A DNA stretch of 64,000 nucleotides from CAVVZJ01 sp963752755 (GCA_963752755.1 CAVVZJ010000001.1:682001-746000), one strand, 5' to 3'; shown: positions 40,043-48,627, counted from the stretch's first letter. Notes: generated from the sequence alone by a model not told the origin. A program made the numbers and translations.

Positions 40043-40936
40043 ATGACGACGCCCGAACCGACCACCGAACGGCGCCCGCCCCGCTGGTGGACCCAGCCGG
40101 TCCTCTGGGCCGAGTTCTTCGCCCTCTCCAACCTGGCCTTCCTCGCCGTCGATATCGCGCTGGCCCACGCCGTCAACGCCTTCGCCGAGCCGGCCGAGTG
40201 GATTCCCCTGGCGTTCTCGCCGGTCGCCACCTTTCTCCTTCTGGCCGCAATCTTCCTCGGCGGCCCGATGCCGACCCGCTCCGGCGAGGGCCACCCGCGC
40301 CAGCGCCTCGCCCGAGGGCTCGGCCTGGCGGTCGGCTGGTCGTCGATCGCGGTGGGCGTGGCGGGCCTGGTCCTGCACCTTCGGAGCCAGTTCTTCGAGC
40401 TGGGGACGCTCAAAAGCCTCGTCTATACCGCTCCCTTCGCCGCCCCGCTCGCCTACACCGGCCTCGGCCTGCTCGTGCTCCTCGACCGCATGGTCGATCC
40501 CCGCTCGCTCGACTGGCCCCGCTGGGTCATCCTCCTGGCGGCCGGCGGTTTCGCCGGCAACTTCGTCTTGACCCTCGCCGACCACGCCCAGAACGGCTTC
40601 TTCCACCCGACCGAGTGGATCGGCGTCGTCGCCTCCGCCTTCGCCACGAGTTGCCTCGTCGCAGTCCTCCTGTTCCCCGACGACCGCACCTTGATCCGCC
40701 TGACCGCCGCTGTCCTGCTGGCCCAGGTCGCGGTCGGCGTCCTCGGTTTCGGCCTGCACGTCTGGTCCAACTTCGAGCGGCCCGCGGCCGATCCCTGGGA
40801 GTCGTTCCTCTACGGCGCCCCGCTGTTCGCCCCGCTCCTGTTCGCCGACCTCGCGTTGCTGGGCGGTCTGGGACTCTGGGCGCTCTCGCAGATCCGGGAA
40901 ACTCACGCCGTCGTGGTGGGAGCGTCCCTCGCATGA
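40043..40936 (+). CDS. Polytopic membrane protein, likely partner of the HAO-like cytochrome
   Basis: 297 residues with about seven hydrophobic helices (for example FFALSNLAFLAVDIALAHAV, PLAFSPVATFLLLAAIFLGG, LGLAVGWSSIAVGVAGLVLHL, APLAYTGLGLLVLL, WVILLAAGGFAGNFVLTLADHA, LTAAVLLAQVAVGVLGFGLHVW, GAPLFAPLLFADLALLGGLGLWAL). Several His residues fall at helix ends (LAHAV, LHLRSQ, LHVW), which could ligate heme, but no known quinol-oxidase signature is evident. The start lies four bases after the stop of the octaheme cytochrome gene, so the two are surely co-transcribed. A role linking the cytochrome to the quinone pool is inference. Confidence 0.7.
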   Translation: MTTPEPTTERRPPRWWTQPVLWAEFFALSNLAFLAVDIALAHAVNAFAEPAEWIPLAFSPVATFLLLAAIFLGGPMPTRSGEGHPRQRLARGLGLAVGWSSIAVGVAGLVLHLRSQFFELGTLKSLVYTAPFAAPLAYTGLGLLVLLDRMVDPRSLDWPRWVILLAAGGFAGNFVLTLADHAQNGFFHPTEWIGVVASAFATSCLVAVLLFPDDRTLIRLTAAVLLAQVAVGVLGFGLHVWSNFERPAADPWESFLYGAPLFAPLLFADLALLGGLGLWALSQIRETHAVVVGASLA

Positions 40937-41208
40937 GTACCCGCCGCAACCTTCCGGAACGCGCTCGCACGGCCCGCCCGCGACGGCGTATTAGGGGGTG
41001 GGCTGCGCGTCGGTGGCCACTCCGGGCGGGAATCCCTACGCCGACCGCGCCGCTTGCCCGGATCGCCACGGATCGCGCGATCGGCTCACCTTGCCGGTCG
41101 GGCCGAAGAGAAGTTAGGATGAAGATGGATCGGAAGGTCGCGACGGTCCTCTACCCAGGGGCCGACCGGCCCGAGCGGGTCGAGCCCGACGAGGGAGCCG
41201 GGAGTCGT

Positions 41209-43075
41209 ATGTCCGAGAAGCGTCGCGTGTTGGTCATCGAGCGCGAGGGGCGTTCGCACCCGGAGGCGCGGAAGGACCTGTCCGAGCACTTCGACGTCGT
41301 CGTGGCCCGGACCATGGCCCGCGCCCTCGTCTTGCTCCGGCAACAGACCTTCGACGGCGTCTTCGTCGATACCGGCCTGCTCCAGGCCGTCCGCTGGGCC
41401 GGGCTCTTGATCCAGGCCGACGAGATCCTCGACGCCATCGCCGACGGCGTCGCCGTGACCGACCCCGAGACCAAGATCCTCTGGACCAACCCCGAGTTCC
41501 AGCGCCTGATCGCCCCCGGCGTCGATCCGACCGAGATGCGGTTCTACCAGGCCCTCGGCTCCCCCGAGATCCTCGGCCCCGAACCCTGCCCGTTCACCAC
41601 CGCCCTGAGCAACCGGCGGCCGTCCAGCACCGTCCTCCGCCTGGAGACGAACCGCTTCCTCCGACTGACCGTCACCCCCGTCTTCGACCCCTCCGGCGAC
41701 CCCGCCCAGCTCATCGCCCTGACCCGCGAGATCACCGCCGAGGTCCTTCAAGAGCAGAAGATCAACGCCATCCACAAGGCCGGCGAGGAACTCGCCGACC
41801 TCACCCCCGACGAACTCGCCGAGATGGGCGTCGAGGAGCGCAAGGACCTCCTCAAGTACAACATCGCCCGCCACATGAAGGACCTGCTCGGCCTCGACTT
41901 CGTCGAGATCCGCCTGCTCGACCGCGAGACCGGCCGCCTCGAACCCCTGCTCGCGATGGGCATGACCCACCTCGCCGCCGGCCGCGAACTGCACGCCCGC
42001 CGCGAAGGGCCACGGCGTCACCGGCTTCGTCGCCGCCACCGGCCAGAGCTACCTCTGCTCCGACACCTCCCACGACCCCCTCTACCTCGAAGGGGCCCCC
42101 GGCGCCCGCAGCTCCTTGACCGTCCCCCTGATGATCCACGGCGCCGTCATCGGCACCCTGAACGTCGAGAACCTCCAGCCCAACGCCTTCGACGACCGCG
42201 ACCGCCAGTTCCTCGAAATCTACGCCCGCAACGTCGCCGCCGCCCTGAACACCCTGGAACTCCTCCAGGCCGAGAAGAAAGTCGCGCTGACCGCCTCCGT
42301 CGAGGCGATCAGCCGCGAGCTGGCCCTGCCCGTGGACGACATCCTCAACGACGCCACGATCGTCCTCGACCGCTACGCCGGCCACGACGAGGACATCGTC
42401 GCCCGCCTCCGCCACCTCCTCTACCGCGCCCGCGAGATCCGCAGCCTCGTCCGCAAGGTCGGCTCCGCGATCGCCCCCGACACCGGCCCCGGCGGCCACC
42501 GTCCGCCGCCGCCCCTCGCCGGCGCCCGCCTGCTCGTCGCCGACGCCGAGGAGTCGATCCGCAAGGCGGCCCACAACGTCCTCGGCCAGCAAGGGGCGAC
42601 CGTCGAGACCGCCCGCGACGCCCACGAGGCCATCGCCCTCGCCCGCCAGACCCCCTACTCGGCCGCCTTGACCGACATCCGCCTGCCCGACCTCGACGGC
42701 TACGAGGTCTTCCGCAAGCTCCGCGAGGCCCAGCCCGGCATGCCGGTGATCCTCATGACCGGCTTCGGCTACGACCCGACCCACTCGATCGTCAAGGCCC
42801 GCCAGGAGGGACTCCAGACCGTCCTCTACAAGCCCTTCCGCTCCGACCGCCTGATCGAGGCCGTCGAGCAGGCCCTCCGCACGCCCCCCCATGCCCCCTC
42901 TCCCGGACCCGACGGCTCCCGCTCCCCAGGCTCCTCCGCCACAGCCACCGCCACGCCCGAGACCGATCCGGAACCCGAGCCCGAACTACCCCCAACTCGC
43001 CGACGTCTCCCGATTCTCCCCCTCCCCACTCCTCCTGATCCTACGATTGGCATGGATGTCGCTCTCACCCGATGA
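41209..43075 (+). CDS. Signalling protein: REC-like, PAS, GAF, degenerate DHp, REC (one frameshift)
   Basis: The ATG at 41,209 is favoured (GGGAG upstream; MSEKRRVLVIE opens a REC-like fold); an ATG at 41,119 is also in frame. The first domain (VLVIEREGRSHPEARKDLSEHFDVVVARTMARALVLLRQQTFDGVFVD) looks like a receiver lacking the acidic pocket. A PAS domain follows (ILDAIADGVAVTDPETKILWTNPEFQRLI). A GAF domain is split by a frame change near 42,005 and continues VTGFVAATGQSYLCSDTSHDPLYLEGAPGARSSLTVPLMI. A helical segment resembles a DHp domain without the phospho-His (EAISRELALPVDDILNDATIVL), and there is no ATPase domain. The C-terminal receiver is intact (LTDIRLPDLDGYEVFRKLRE, LYKPF). The protein is probably a phospho-relay receiver rather than a kinase. 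Confidence 0.82.
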
Positions 43076-43205
43076 CCGTGACCCCAGACCCGGTCGACTC
43101 CCGTTCCGACCCTGTCCCGTCCTTTGTGATCTGTGACCCCTGGCCACATTTTTGCCATTGACCATCGGCCATCGACCATCCCGACCCCGGAGGGTCCCGC
43201 CGCCC

Positions 43206-44410
43206 ATGCTCGTTCATCTCCTGATCCTGGCCGCGATCGCCCTCGGCCACGCCTGCCTCGTGGTCGTGGCGGTGAACGTCTCGCATGGCCTGGGATTCCG
43301 CTCCCGAGTACGCCGAGCCGGCGACGCTCGCCGCCCTCGGCCTCGTCGCCGTCGCGACGCTCGTGGGCGGCTGGTGGATGCCCCAGCACGACCGTCTCGG
43401 AATGGCCCCGCTGGCTCAGAAGCTCTACGCCGGCGTCTGCCTGATCGTCGGCGCTCATCGGCCTGCCCGGCACCATCCTCGGCCTGCACCTCCGGCGTCC
43501 TCCCCGCGGCGTCTCGATCCGGACCCACGAGCGGGACGTCCCCGACCTGGCCGGCGTCCCCGACCGCGAGTCCCTGATCGGCCGTGGCGGCAACGCCCGC
43601 CTCCTCCGCCTCCCCGGCAACGAGTCCCTCCGCCTGCAAGTCCGCGACTGCCCGCGTCGCCCTGCCCGGCCTGCCGCCCGCACTCGACGGCCTGAATCTG
43701 GTCCACCTGGCCGACCTCCACATGGCCCCTTGCTACGACCGTCGCTACTTCGAAGCCATCGCCGACGAGGTCGCCCGCCTGGAGCCCGACCTGATCGTCT
43801 GCACCGGCGACATCGTCGAGCACCCCGACGCCATCGCCTGGATCGAGCCGATCCTCGGCCGCCTCCGCGGCCGTCTCGGCCAGTTCGCCATCCTCGGCAA
43901 CCACGACCTCCTTTACGACACCGACCGCATCCGCGCCGCCATCGCCTCCGCCGGCTTCACCGACCTGGACGGCCGCTGGACCCGCCTCGAAGCCGACGGC
44001 GCCTACGATCGCCCTCGGCGGCACGTCCGCCCCCTGGGGGCCTCGCCTCGACCCGACCGCCCGGCCCGACGCCGACCTCGGCCTCGTCCTCAGCCACACC
44101 CCCGACCTCTTCTACCGCGTCGCCCGCTGGAATTCCGTCGATCTGATGCTCTGCGGCCACAACCACGGCGGCCAGGTCCGCCTGCCGCTTGGTCGGCCCC
44201 GTGCTGATGCCGAGCCGCTACTCCCGACGCTTCGACCGCGGCTTCTTCCGCTTCGGTCGGACCCTGATGTACGTCGGCCAGGGCCTCGGCGCCAAGCACC
44301 CGATCCGCTACCACTGCCCCCCCGAGCTGACCCGGCTGGTCCTCCAGACCGCCACCGCTCGACCCGGCCGCTCGGCCGCCGTTAGCAACGCCTCCCGCGT
44401 CGGCGTCTGA
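43206..44410 (+). pseudogene. Metallophosphoesterase, membrane-anchored, frameshifted
   Basis: The start MLVHLLILAAIALGHACLVVVAVN is a membrane segment preceded by GGAGGG. A second hydrophobic region (ATLAALGLVAVATLVGGWWM) and the linker GLPGTILGLHL lead to the calcineurin-like core: LVHLADLHMAPCYDRRYFE (D-x-H), PDLIVCTGDIVEH (GD), AILGNHDLLYDTD (GNHD), LVLSHTPDLFYRVAR and LMLCGHNHGGQVRLPL (GHxH). This is the full metal-ligand set of the YaeI/YkuE-like membrane phosphoesterases. At least four frame changes (about 43,290, 43,455, 43,655, 44,010 and 44,190) break it. The motifs are all intact, so the real gene is probably functional. It ends RPGRSAAVSNASRVGV*. Confidence 0.8.
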
Positions 44411-44448
44411 ACACCCGCGGTGAGTCCGAAAAATATCGTTGAGGCGTC

Positions 44449-44477
44449 TTGCACGCGACGAGCTGGGCTCGTACACT
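44449..44477 (+). promoter_or_regulatory. Sigma70-type promoter for the coiled-coil membrane protein
   Basis: TTGCAC at 44,449-44,454, a 17-base spacer, TACACT at 44,472-44,477. Predicted transcription start near 44,484, giving a leader of about 43 bases before the GTG at 44,527. Both hexamers match 4 of 6. Confidence 0.45.
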
Positions 44478-44526
44478 GACACTTGTGAGATCCTCGAAGG
44501 CATGTCCCAATGCGGAGGGGCCAGCC

Positions 44527-46176
44527 GTGAGCGAGTTCGACAAACCGATCGGGCGGGCGTGGAGGCGGTTGCGGTTGCAGCGGTTCCTCTCGGCCCTGGT
44601 CTGGTGCCTGGTCGGCTGCCTGGCCGTCGCCGCATTGACGATCGGCACGGCCCGGATGACCGACTGGGAGCTGCCGGGCGCCTGGTGGTGGCCGCTGGCG
44701 GTTGGAACGGTCCTGGCCATTCTCGTCGCGGCGGTCATCGCCCTGACGACCGGCCCGAGCCGCGTTGATGCCGCCGTCGCGATCGACCACGCCTTCCACC
44801 TCAACGAGCGCCTCAGCACCGCCCTGACCCTCCCCGAATCCCTCCGCGAGTCGGCCGCCGGCCGCGCCCTGATCGCCGACGCAATCCAGCACGTCAACCG
44901 TCTCGATATCGGCGAGAAGTTCGGCCTCCGGCGTCCCCGGCTCGCCTGGGCCCCGATCGTCCCGGCCGCCCTCGCGGTCCTGCTCGCCTACCTCCCCGAA
45001 GACCTGCTTCCCAGGGCCGGCGCCAGCGAGAGCGGTCGCAAGACGGCCGCCGAGAAGAAGCTCGACAAGAAGACACTGGCCCAGACCTTGAAGGCCGTCA
45101 GCAAGAAGTTCGAGGAGAAGAGGAAGCAGCTCGACAAGCTCGACGCCGAGACCGGCAAGCTGATGGCCGAGATCCAGAAGACCGTCGATCAGCTCGGCAA
45201 GACCCCCCCCGCCGACAAGGAGAAAGCTCTCGTCGCGATGAACAAGCTGGCCGACGCCATCAAGGAGCGCCAGAAGCAGCTCGGCGACAGCCAGCAGATG
45301 AGCCGCCAGCTCGAACAGCTCAAGGACCTCGGCCTCGACGGACCCGCCGAGGAGTTCGCCGACGCCCTCTCCAAGGGCGACTTCGCCAAGGCCGCCGACC
45401 AGCTCAAACAGCTCCGCGAGAAACTCGCCAAGGGAGAGCTGAGCGAGAAGGAGAAGGAAGCCCTCAAGCAACAGCTCGGCGAGATGAAGAAGCAGCTCGA
45501 ACAGATGGCCAACCTCGAACAGCGCCGACAGCAGCTCAAGGAGTCACTCCAGAAAGGCCAGATCTCCCAGGAGATGTACAATCAGCAGATGGCCAAGCTG
45601 GAGCAGCAGTCGCAGAACCTCCAGAAGCTCCAGCAGCTCGCCCAGAAGCTCGGCCAGGCCCAGCAGCAGATGCAGCAAGGCGACATGAAGAAGGCCGCCG
45701 AGGCCCTCGGCATGAGCCAGGAACAGCTCGAAGAGATGGCCAAATCGATCCAGGAACTGGAAACCCTCGACAGTGCCCTCGCCGACCTCCAGGACGCCAA
45801 GAACGGCATGGCCGGCGACAGCCTCAACCAGCTCGGCCAGCAACTGGAAGGCATGAACCTCCTTGGCCAGTCCGATCGTCCCGGCATGAACAACGGCCTC
45901 GGCCGCGGCCGCGGTCGCGGCGATCGCCCCGAGGCCCCCGACAACACCAGCGGCTACGACTCCCGCGTCCGCCAGCAGATCACCAAGGGCAAGGCCATGC
46001 TCGGCGGCTTCGCCGACCCGACCAAGCAGATCAAAGGGGAAAGCATCCTCGAAATCCAGGGGAACGTCGAGACCGCCGCCGGCGCCGCCGCCGAGGCGAT
46101 GACCGACCAGAAGATCCCCAGCGACTACAAGAAGCACGTCCTCAACTACCTGGACAAGCTCCGCAAGGGCGAGTGA
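44527..46176 (+). CDS. Membrane-anchored long coiled-coil protein
   Basis: The GTG at 44,527 follows GGAGG with eight bases spacing. ~549 residues: two N-terminal helices (FLSALVWCLVGCLAVAALTIG, WPLAVGTVLAILVAAVIAL), a cytoplasmic-type segment (VAIDHAFHLNERLSTALTLPESLRESAAGRALIADAIQHV), a third helix (LAWAPIVPAALAVLLAYLP), then ~280 residues of Gln/Lys/Glu/Leu heptads (KALVAMNKLADAIKERQKQL, LKQQLGEMKKQLEQMANLEQRRQQLKESL). A Gly-Arg stretch (GLGRGRGRGDRPEAP) precedes a conserved tail (VRQQITKGKAMLGGFADPTKQIKGESILEIQGNVETAAGAAAEAMTDQKIPSDYKKHVLNYLDKLRKGE). It resembles the DUF4175-like proteins that accompany MoxR/DUF58 operons, but none of those partners is here. Probably structural in the envelope. 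Confidence 0.75.
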   Translation: MSEFDKPIGRAWRRLRLQRFLSALVWCLVGCLAVAALTIGTARMTDWELPGAWWWPLAVGTVLAILVAAVIALTTGPSRVDAAVAIDHAFHLNERLSTALTLPESLRESAAGRALIADAIQHVNRLDIGEKFGLRRPRLAWAPIVPAALAVLLAYLPEDLLPRAGASESGRKTAAEKKLDKKTLAQTLKAVSKKFEEKRKQLDKLDAETGKLMAEIQKTVDQLGKTPPADKEKALVAMNKLADAIKERQKQLGDSQQMSRQLEQLKDLGLDGPAEEFADALSKGDFAKAADQLKQLREKLAKGELSEKEKEALKQQLGEMKKQLEQMANLEQRRQQLKESLQKGQISQEMYNQQMAKLEQQSQNLQKLQQLAQKLGQAQQQMQQGDMKKAAEALGMSQEQLEEMAKSIQELETLDSALADLQDAKNGMAGDSLNQLGQQLEGMNLLGQSDRPGMNNGLGRGRGRGDRPEAPDNTSGYDSRVRQQITKGKAMLGGFADPTKQIKGESILEIQGNVETAAGAAAEAMTDQKIPSDYKKHVLNYLDKLRKGE

Positions 46177-46195
46177 GCGCCCCTCAAAGCCGCGA

Positions 46196-46227
46196 CCGGC
46201 CCGGAGACAATGGAGTCCCCGGGCCGG
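46196..46227. terminator. GC hairpin between convergent genes
   Basis: CCGGCCCGG (46,196-46,204) and CCGGGCCGG (46,219-46,227) pair perfectly over nine bases with a 14-base loop. The hairpin sits between the stops of the coiled-coil gene and the minus-strand heme protein, where a shared terminator is expected. No T-run follows. Confidence 0.5.
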
Positions 46228-46248
46228 GAAACTTCGTTATCAAGGTGC

Positions 46249-46779
46249 TCACTTGACCGGTACGTCGTAACGAATGAACCCGAGCAGCTCCCCCTGCTTG
46301 ACCCCGTGGCAGACCGCGCAACGCTCATGCACGGCCGGCACGACCGTCGCGGCCAGCAGCCGGCGGTCCTTGCCCTCGCCGACGACCTGCTCGAAGTACG
46401 GCTTGCCCGCCCGGATCGCCTCGGCGGCCCGCTTCTCGAACTCCGACTTCGGGTCGTTGTCCTCCCCCAGGGGGGCGCCGGTCACGTCCACCAACCGGGC
46501 CTCGTGCCAGCCCTCCTTCTCCATCGCGGCGAAGACCTTCTTGGCCACCTTGATCGCGGGCGGCTTGGTGTACATGTCGGTGATCGCCACGACGGCATTC
46601 TTGTAAAGGGTGTCGAGCATCTGCACCTGTTCGCGCGTCCTCTTCAGGGACGCATCCGTGTCGTCCTCCGCCGCGCCCGCCGGCCGGGCGCCCGCGGGCA
46701 GTCCGAGCCCCGCCGTCAGGGCCATCGCCAGGGCGGCCACGCCGCCCGCCATTGCCAGGGTCCATCGTCGCATGCGCAT
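46249..46779 (-). CDS. DUF3365 (Tll0287-like) heme-binding periplasmic protein
   Basis: 176 residues, start fixed by GGGGAG just upstream. Signal peptide: MRMRRWTLAMAGGVAALAMALTAGLGLPAGARPAGA. The mature part (QVQMLDTLYKNAVVAITDMYTKPPAIKVAKKVFAAMEKEGWHEARLVDVTGAPLGEDNDPKSEFEKRAAEAIRAGKPYFEQVV) followed by LLAATVVPAVHERCAVCHGVKQGELLGFIRYDVPV fits the Tll0287-like fold with a c-type heme at CAVCH. Members of this fold are sensory or redox proteins. It lies 100 bases downstream of an NsrR-like regulator on the same strand, so the two may form an operon responding to nitric oxide or redox state. That is inference from the pair. Confidence 0.82.
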   Translation of the reverse strand: MRMRRWTLAMAGGVAALAMALTAGLGLPAGARPAGAAEDDTDASLKRTREQVQMLDTLYKNAVVAITDMYTKPPAIKVAKKVFAAMEKEGWHEARLVDVTGAPLGEDNDPKSEFEKRAAEAIRAGKPYFEQVVGEGKDRRLLAATVVPAVHERCAVCHGVKQGELLGFIRYDVPVK

Positions 46780-46879
46780 CGTCTCCCCTTTCCCGCTTCC
46801 GCGGGATTGCCAGAATCCGGAACCTCGGCCAACGATGCGAGTCGCGACCTCTCCCGGACCGACCGGGCCCGCGACCCGC

Positions 46880-47308
46880 TCAACCCTTGCGGAACGACGC
46901 GATCCCGCCCTTGGCGGGCAGGAGCGTCGCAAGCGTGACGCTATCGAGATACTCCATCTGCCTCCGCTCGGCCTCCGCCAGCACGCCGCGAAGTGTGCAG
47001 CCCGGCTGGATCACGCAGACGCCCGGCGTCTCCACGCATTCGAGCAAATGCACATTCGTGCCCTCGAACGCCCGGACCACCTCGCCGACCGTGATCCCCT
47101 CGACCGCCCTCGCCAGCTCCATGCCGCCGCCCGGCCCGCGCAGGTTGCGGACGTAACCGAGCCGGCCGAGTTGATGGACCACCTTGCCCAGGTGGTGCAC
47201 CGAGATCCTGTAGAATTCGGCCACCTCCTGCACCGTCGCCCGCTCGGGACGAGACCCCAGATACAGCAGCGTCCGCAACGCGAAATCCGTCTGCAAGGCC
47301 AGCCGCAT
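46880..47308 (-). CDS. Rrf2-family regulator, NsrR-like
   Basis: 142 residues. The winged helix begins MRLALQTDFALRTLLYLGS and includes VQEVAEFYRISVHHLGKVVHQLGRLGYVRNLRGPGGGMELAR, the Rrf2 DNA-binding signature. Three cysteines lie at 91, 98 and 104 (ECVETPGVCVIQPGC), the place and spacing expected for the iron-sulfur cluster of NsrR (C-x4-6-C-x5-C). NsrR is a repressor that releases DNA when nitric oxide attacks the cluster. The gene sits above the DUF3365 heme protein and has a dyad over its own promoter, as autoregulated Rrf2 genes do. The symbol nsrR is withheld, because other Rrf2 types (RsrR, IscR) share the cysteines. Confidence 0.88.
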   Translation of the reverse strand: MRLALQTDFALRTLLYLGSRPERATVQEVAEFYRISVHHLGKVVHQLGRLGYVRNLRGPGGGMELARAVEGITVGEVVRAFEGTNVHLLECVETPGVCVIQPGCTLRGVLAEAERRQMEYLDSVTLATLLPAKGGIASFRKG

Positions 47309-47331
47309 CGGGTGCCCTCATCGATTTCCGC

Positions 47332-47358
47332 AATTCCGGTACAAGGAATACAGGAATT
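47332..47358 (-). promoter_or_regulatory. Operator-like dyad overlapping the Rrf2 promoter
   Basis: AATTCCxGTA-N7-TACxGGAATT, 27 bases, with nine of the ten outer pairs complementary. It starts 24 bases upstream of the Rrf2 ATG and covers the -10 of the promoter at 47,345. Size and symmetry suit a dimeric Rrf2 regulator binding its own promoter. Confidence 0.55.
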
Positions 47359-47373
47359 CGCCCCGACTGTCAA
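47345..47373 (-). promoter_or_regulatory. Sigma70-type promoter of the Rrf2 gene
   Basis: On the minus strand: TTGACA at 47,373-47,368, a 17-base spacer and TATTCC at 47,350-47,345. The -35 is a perfect consensus and the -10 matches 4 of 6. The -10 lies inside the dyad, so bound regulator would block polymerase. Confidence 0.55.
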
Positions 47374-47429
47374 GGGAACGGTCCCGAGAGGCCGATTCCT
47401 TGCGGTCGCGCGGGCCTCCGACGAGTCCC

Positions 47430-47458
47430 TTGACCCCGACGACGCATCGGCGTAATAT
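47430..47458 (+). promoter_or_regulatory. Strong sigma70-type promoter upstream of the universal stress gene
   Basis: TTGACC at 47,430-47,435, exactly 17 bases, TAATAT at 47,453-47,458: five of six matches in each hexamer (TTGACA and TATAAT). The predicted transcription start is near 47,465. It is divergent from the Rrf2 promoter, with 56 bases between the two -35 elements. Confidence 0.65.
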
Positions 47459-47464
47459 ACAGAG

Positions 47465-47541
47465 GTTGGTCGCTCGCGAGTGGCGATCAGATGCGGCTAA
47501 GACGGCCCAGCCATGCGGATTCGCGTGGCCGGGCTTTTTTT
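47465..47541 (+). ncRNA. Candidate ~77-nt leader RNA or small RNA ending in a terminator
   Basis: The segment from the predicted start to the T-run contains a first hairpin around CGCTCGCGAGTG (about 47,470-47,484) and a second long one (47,505-47,534) followed by seven Ts. A transcript from the promoter at 47,430 would end here, ~80 bases before the universal stress gene starts. This is the plan of an attenuator, riboswitch or free small RNA. I do not recognise a known class. Confidence 0.4.
47505..47541 (+). terminator. Intrinsic terminator in the leader of the universal stress gene
   Basis: GCCC-A-GCCATGCG, loop GATT, CGCGTGGC-C-GGGC: a 13-bp stem with one mismatch and one wobble, followed directly by TTTTTTT. 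This is the clearest intrinsic terminator in the window. It lies within a leader, not after a gene, which suggests regulated readthrough. Confidence 0.75.
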
Positions 47542-47620
47542 GTTGGCCGACCGGGCGTCACGGCGGGGCGCGGTCGGCGAACGGTCGAGTCGATCGGTGC
47601 GACCACGAGAGGAGATTGCC

Positions 47621-48541
47621 ATGTTGACCTTCCGAACCATGCTCTTCGCCGCCGACTTCTCCGAGGCGTCGAAGGAAGCCTTCCAGCTCGCCAGCGCGAT
47701 CGCGAACGAGAACAAGACCCGCATCTTCGTTCTGCATGTCCCCGAGCCGCCGATGATCGTCGGCGAGCTGGGCGCCCCGGTCCCCTTGTACGGCCTCAAT
47801 CAGCCCGAGATCGACGCCCTCAAAGAACGCCTCCGCACGGACTACACCCCGAACCATCCGGTCGATGTCGAGTACCGCGTTCGCGAAGGCTTGCCGGTGG
47901 ACGAGATCCTCGCCGTGGCCAATGAGTCCGGCGCTGACCTGATCGTGATGGGCACGCACGGCCGCCGCGGCCTGAGCCGGCTTCTCGCCGGGAGCGTGGC
48001 CGAGGCCGTGATCCGTCAGGCCGCTTGCCCGGTGCTGGCGCTCCGTCAATCCGAGCGACCGGGCGGGCGATCGGCCGAGCCGGTCATCCTGCACCCGACC
48101 GACTTCTCCGAGCGTTCCGCGTCCGCCCTCTGGGTCGCCCGTGCCCTGGCCCGCGACTGGGGCGCCCGCCTGGTCCTCCTGCACGTCACCCCGGCTGTCG
48201 CCGTGTATGAGGGGGCGATGGTCGGCGATGAGGCCCTCGCCGCCTGCCGCGAAGACCTCGACGCGATGCGCCTCGGCCTCGAAGGCACCGAGCTGAAGTA
48301 TCCGGTGGAAACCCAGCTTCTCCAGGGGGACGCGGCCGAGGAGATCGACCGTGTCGCCACCGACCTCGGCGCCCACCTGATCGTGATGGGGACCCACGGC
48401 CGGACCGGCCTTGGCCGCGTGCTGATGGGCAGCGTGGCCGAGTCCGTCATCCGACGTTCGCCTTGCCCGGTGCTGACCCTCAAAGGCCCCTTGCCGGCCG
48501 CCTACGCACCCGCCCCGGTGCCCGAATCCGCCTCACGCTGA
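47621..48541 (+). CDS. Tandem-domain universal stress protein
   Basis: 306 residues; the start follows GAGGAG with seven bases spacing (AGAGGAGATTGCCATG). Two Usp domains lie in tandem: residues ~1-145 (TMLFAADFSEASKEAFQLASAIA ... ADLIVMGTHGRRGLSRLLAGSVAEAVIRQAACPVLAL) and ~155-295 (VILHPTDFSERSASALWVARALA ... AHLIVMGTHGRTGLGRVLMGSVAESVIRRSPCPVLTLKG). Both keep the ATP-binding pattern G-2x-G-9x-G-S, so this is the nucleotide-binding type. Cytoplasmic; linked in other bacteria to stress survival and energy limitation. The strong promoter and leader terminator upstream suggest inducible expression. Confidence 0.95.
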   Translation: MLTFRTMLFAADFSEASKEAFQLASAIANENKTRIFVLHVPEPPMIVGELGAPVPLYGLNQPEIDALKERLRTDYTPNHPVDVEYRVREGLPVDEILAVANESGADLIVMGTHGRRGLSRLLAGSVAEAVIRQAACPVLALRQSERPGGRSAEPVILHPTDFSERSASALWVARALARDWGARLVLLHVTPAVAVYEGAMVGDEALAACREDLDAMRLGLEGTELKYPVETQLLQGDAAEEIDRVATDLGAHLIVMGTHGRTGLGRVLMGSVAESVIRRSPCPVLTLKGPLPAAYAPAPVPESASR

Positions 48542-48627
48542 GGCCGGAATCCCCCGCGGGGCCAGCTCGCTCTGGCCTCGCGGGTTCGCTCTCCTTCGTC
48601 GAGTGGGCTCCGTCCACCGTTCCCAGT

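Noticed and set aside
47621..48541. Kinase or transporter role for the universal stress protein gene from its long upstream frame (47,513)
   Set aside because: The upstream codons read through the terminator hairpin; the ribosome site GAGGAG points to 47,621.
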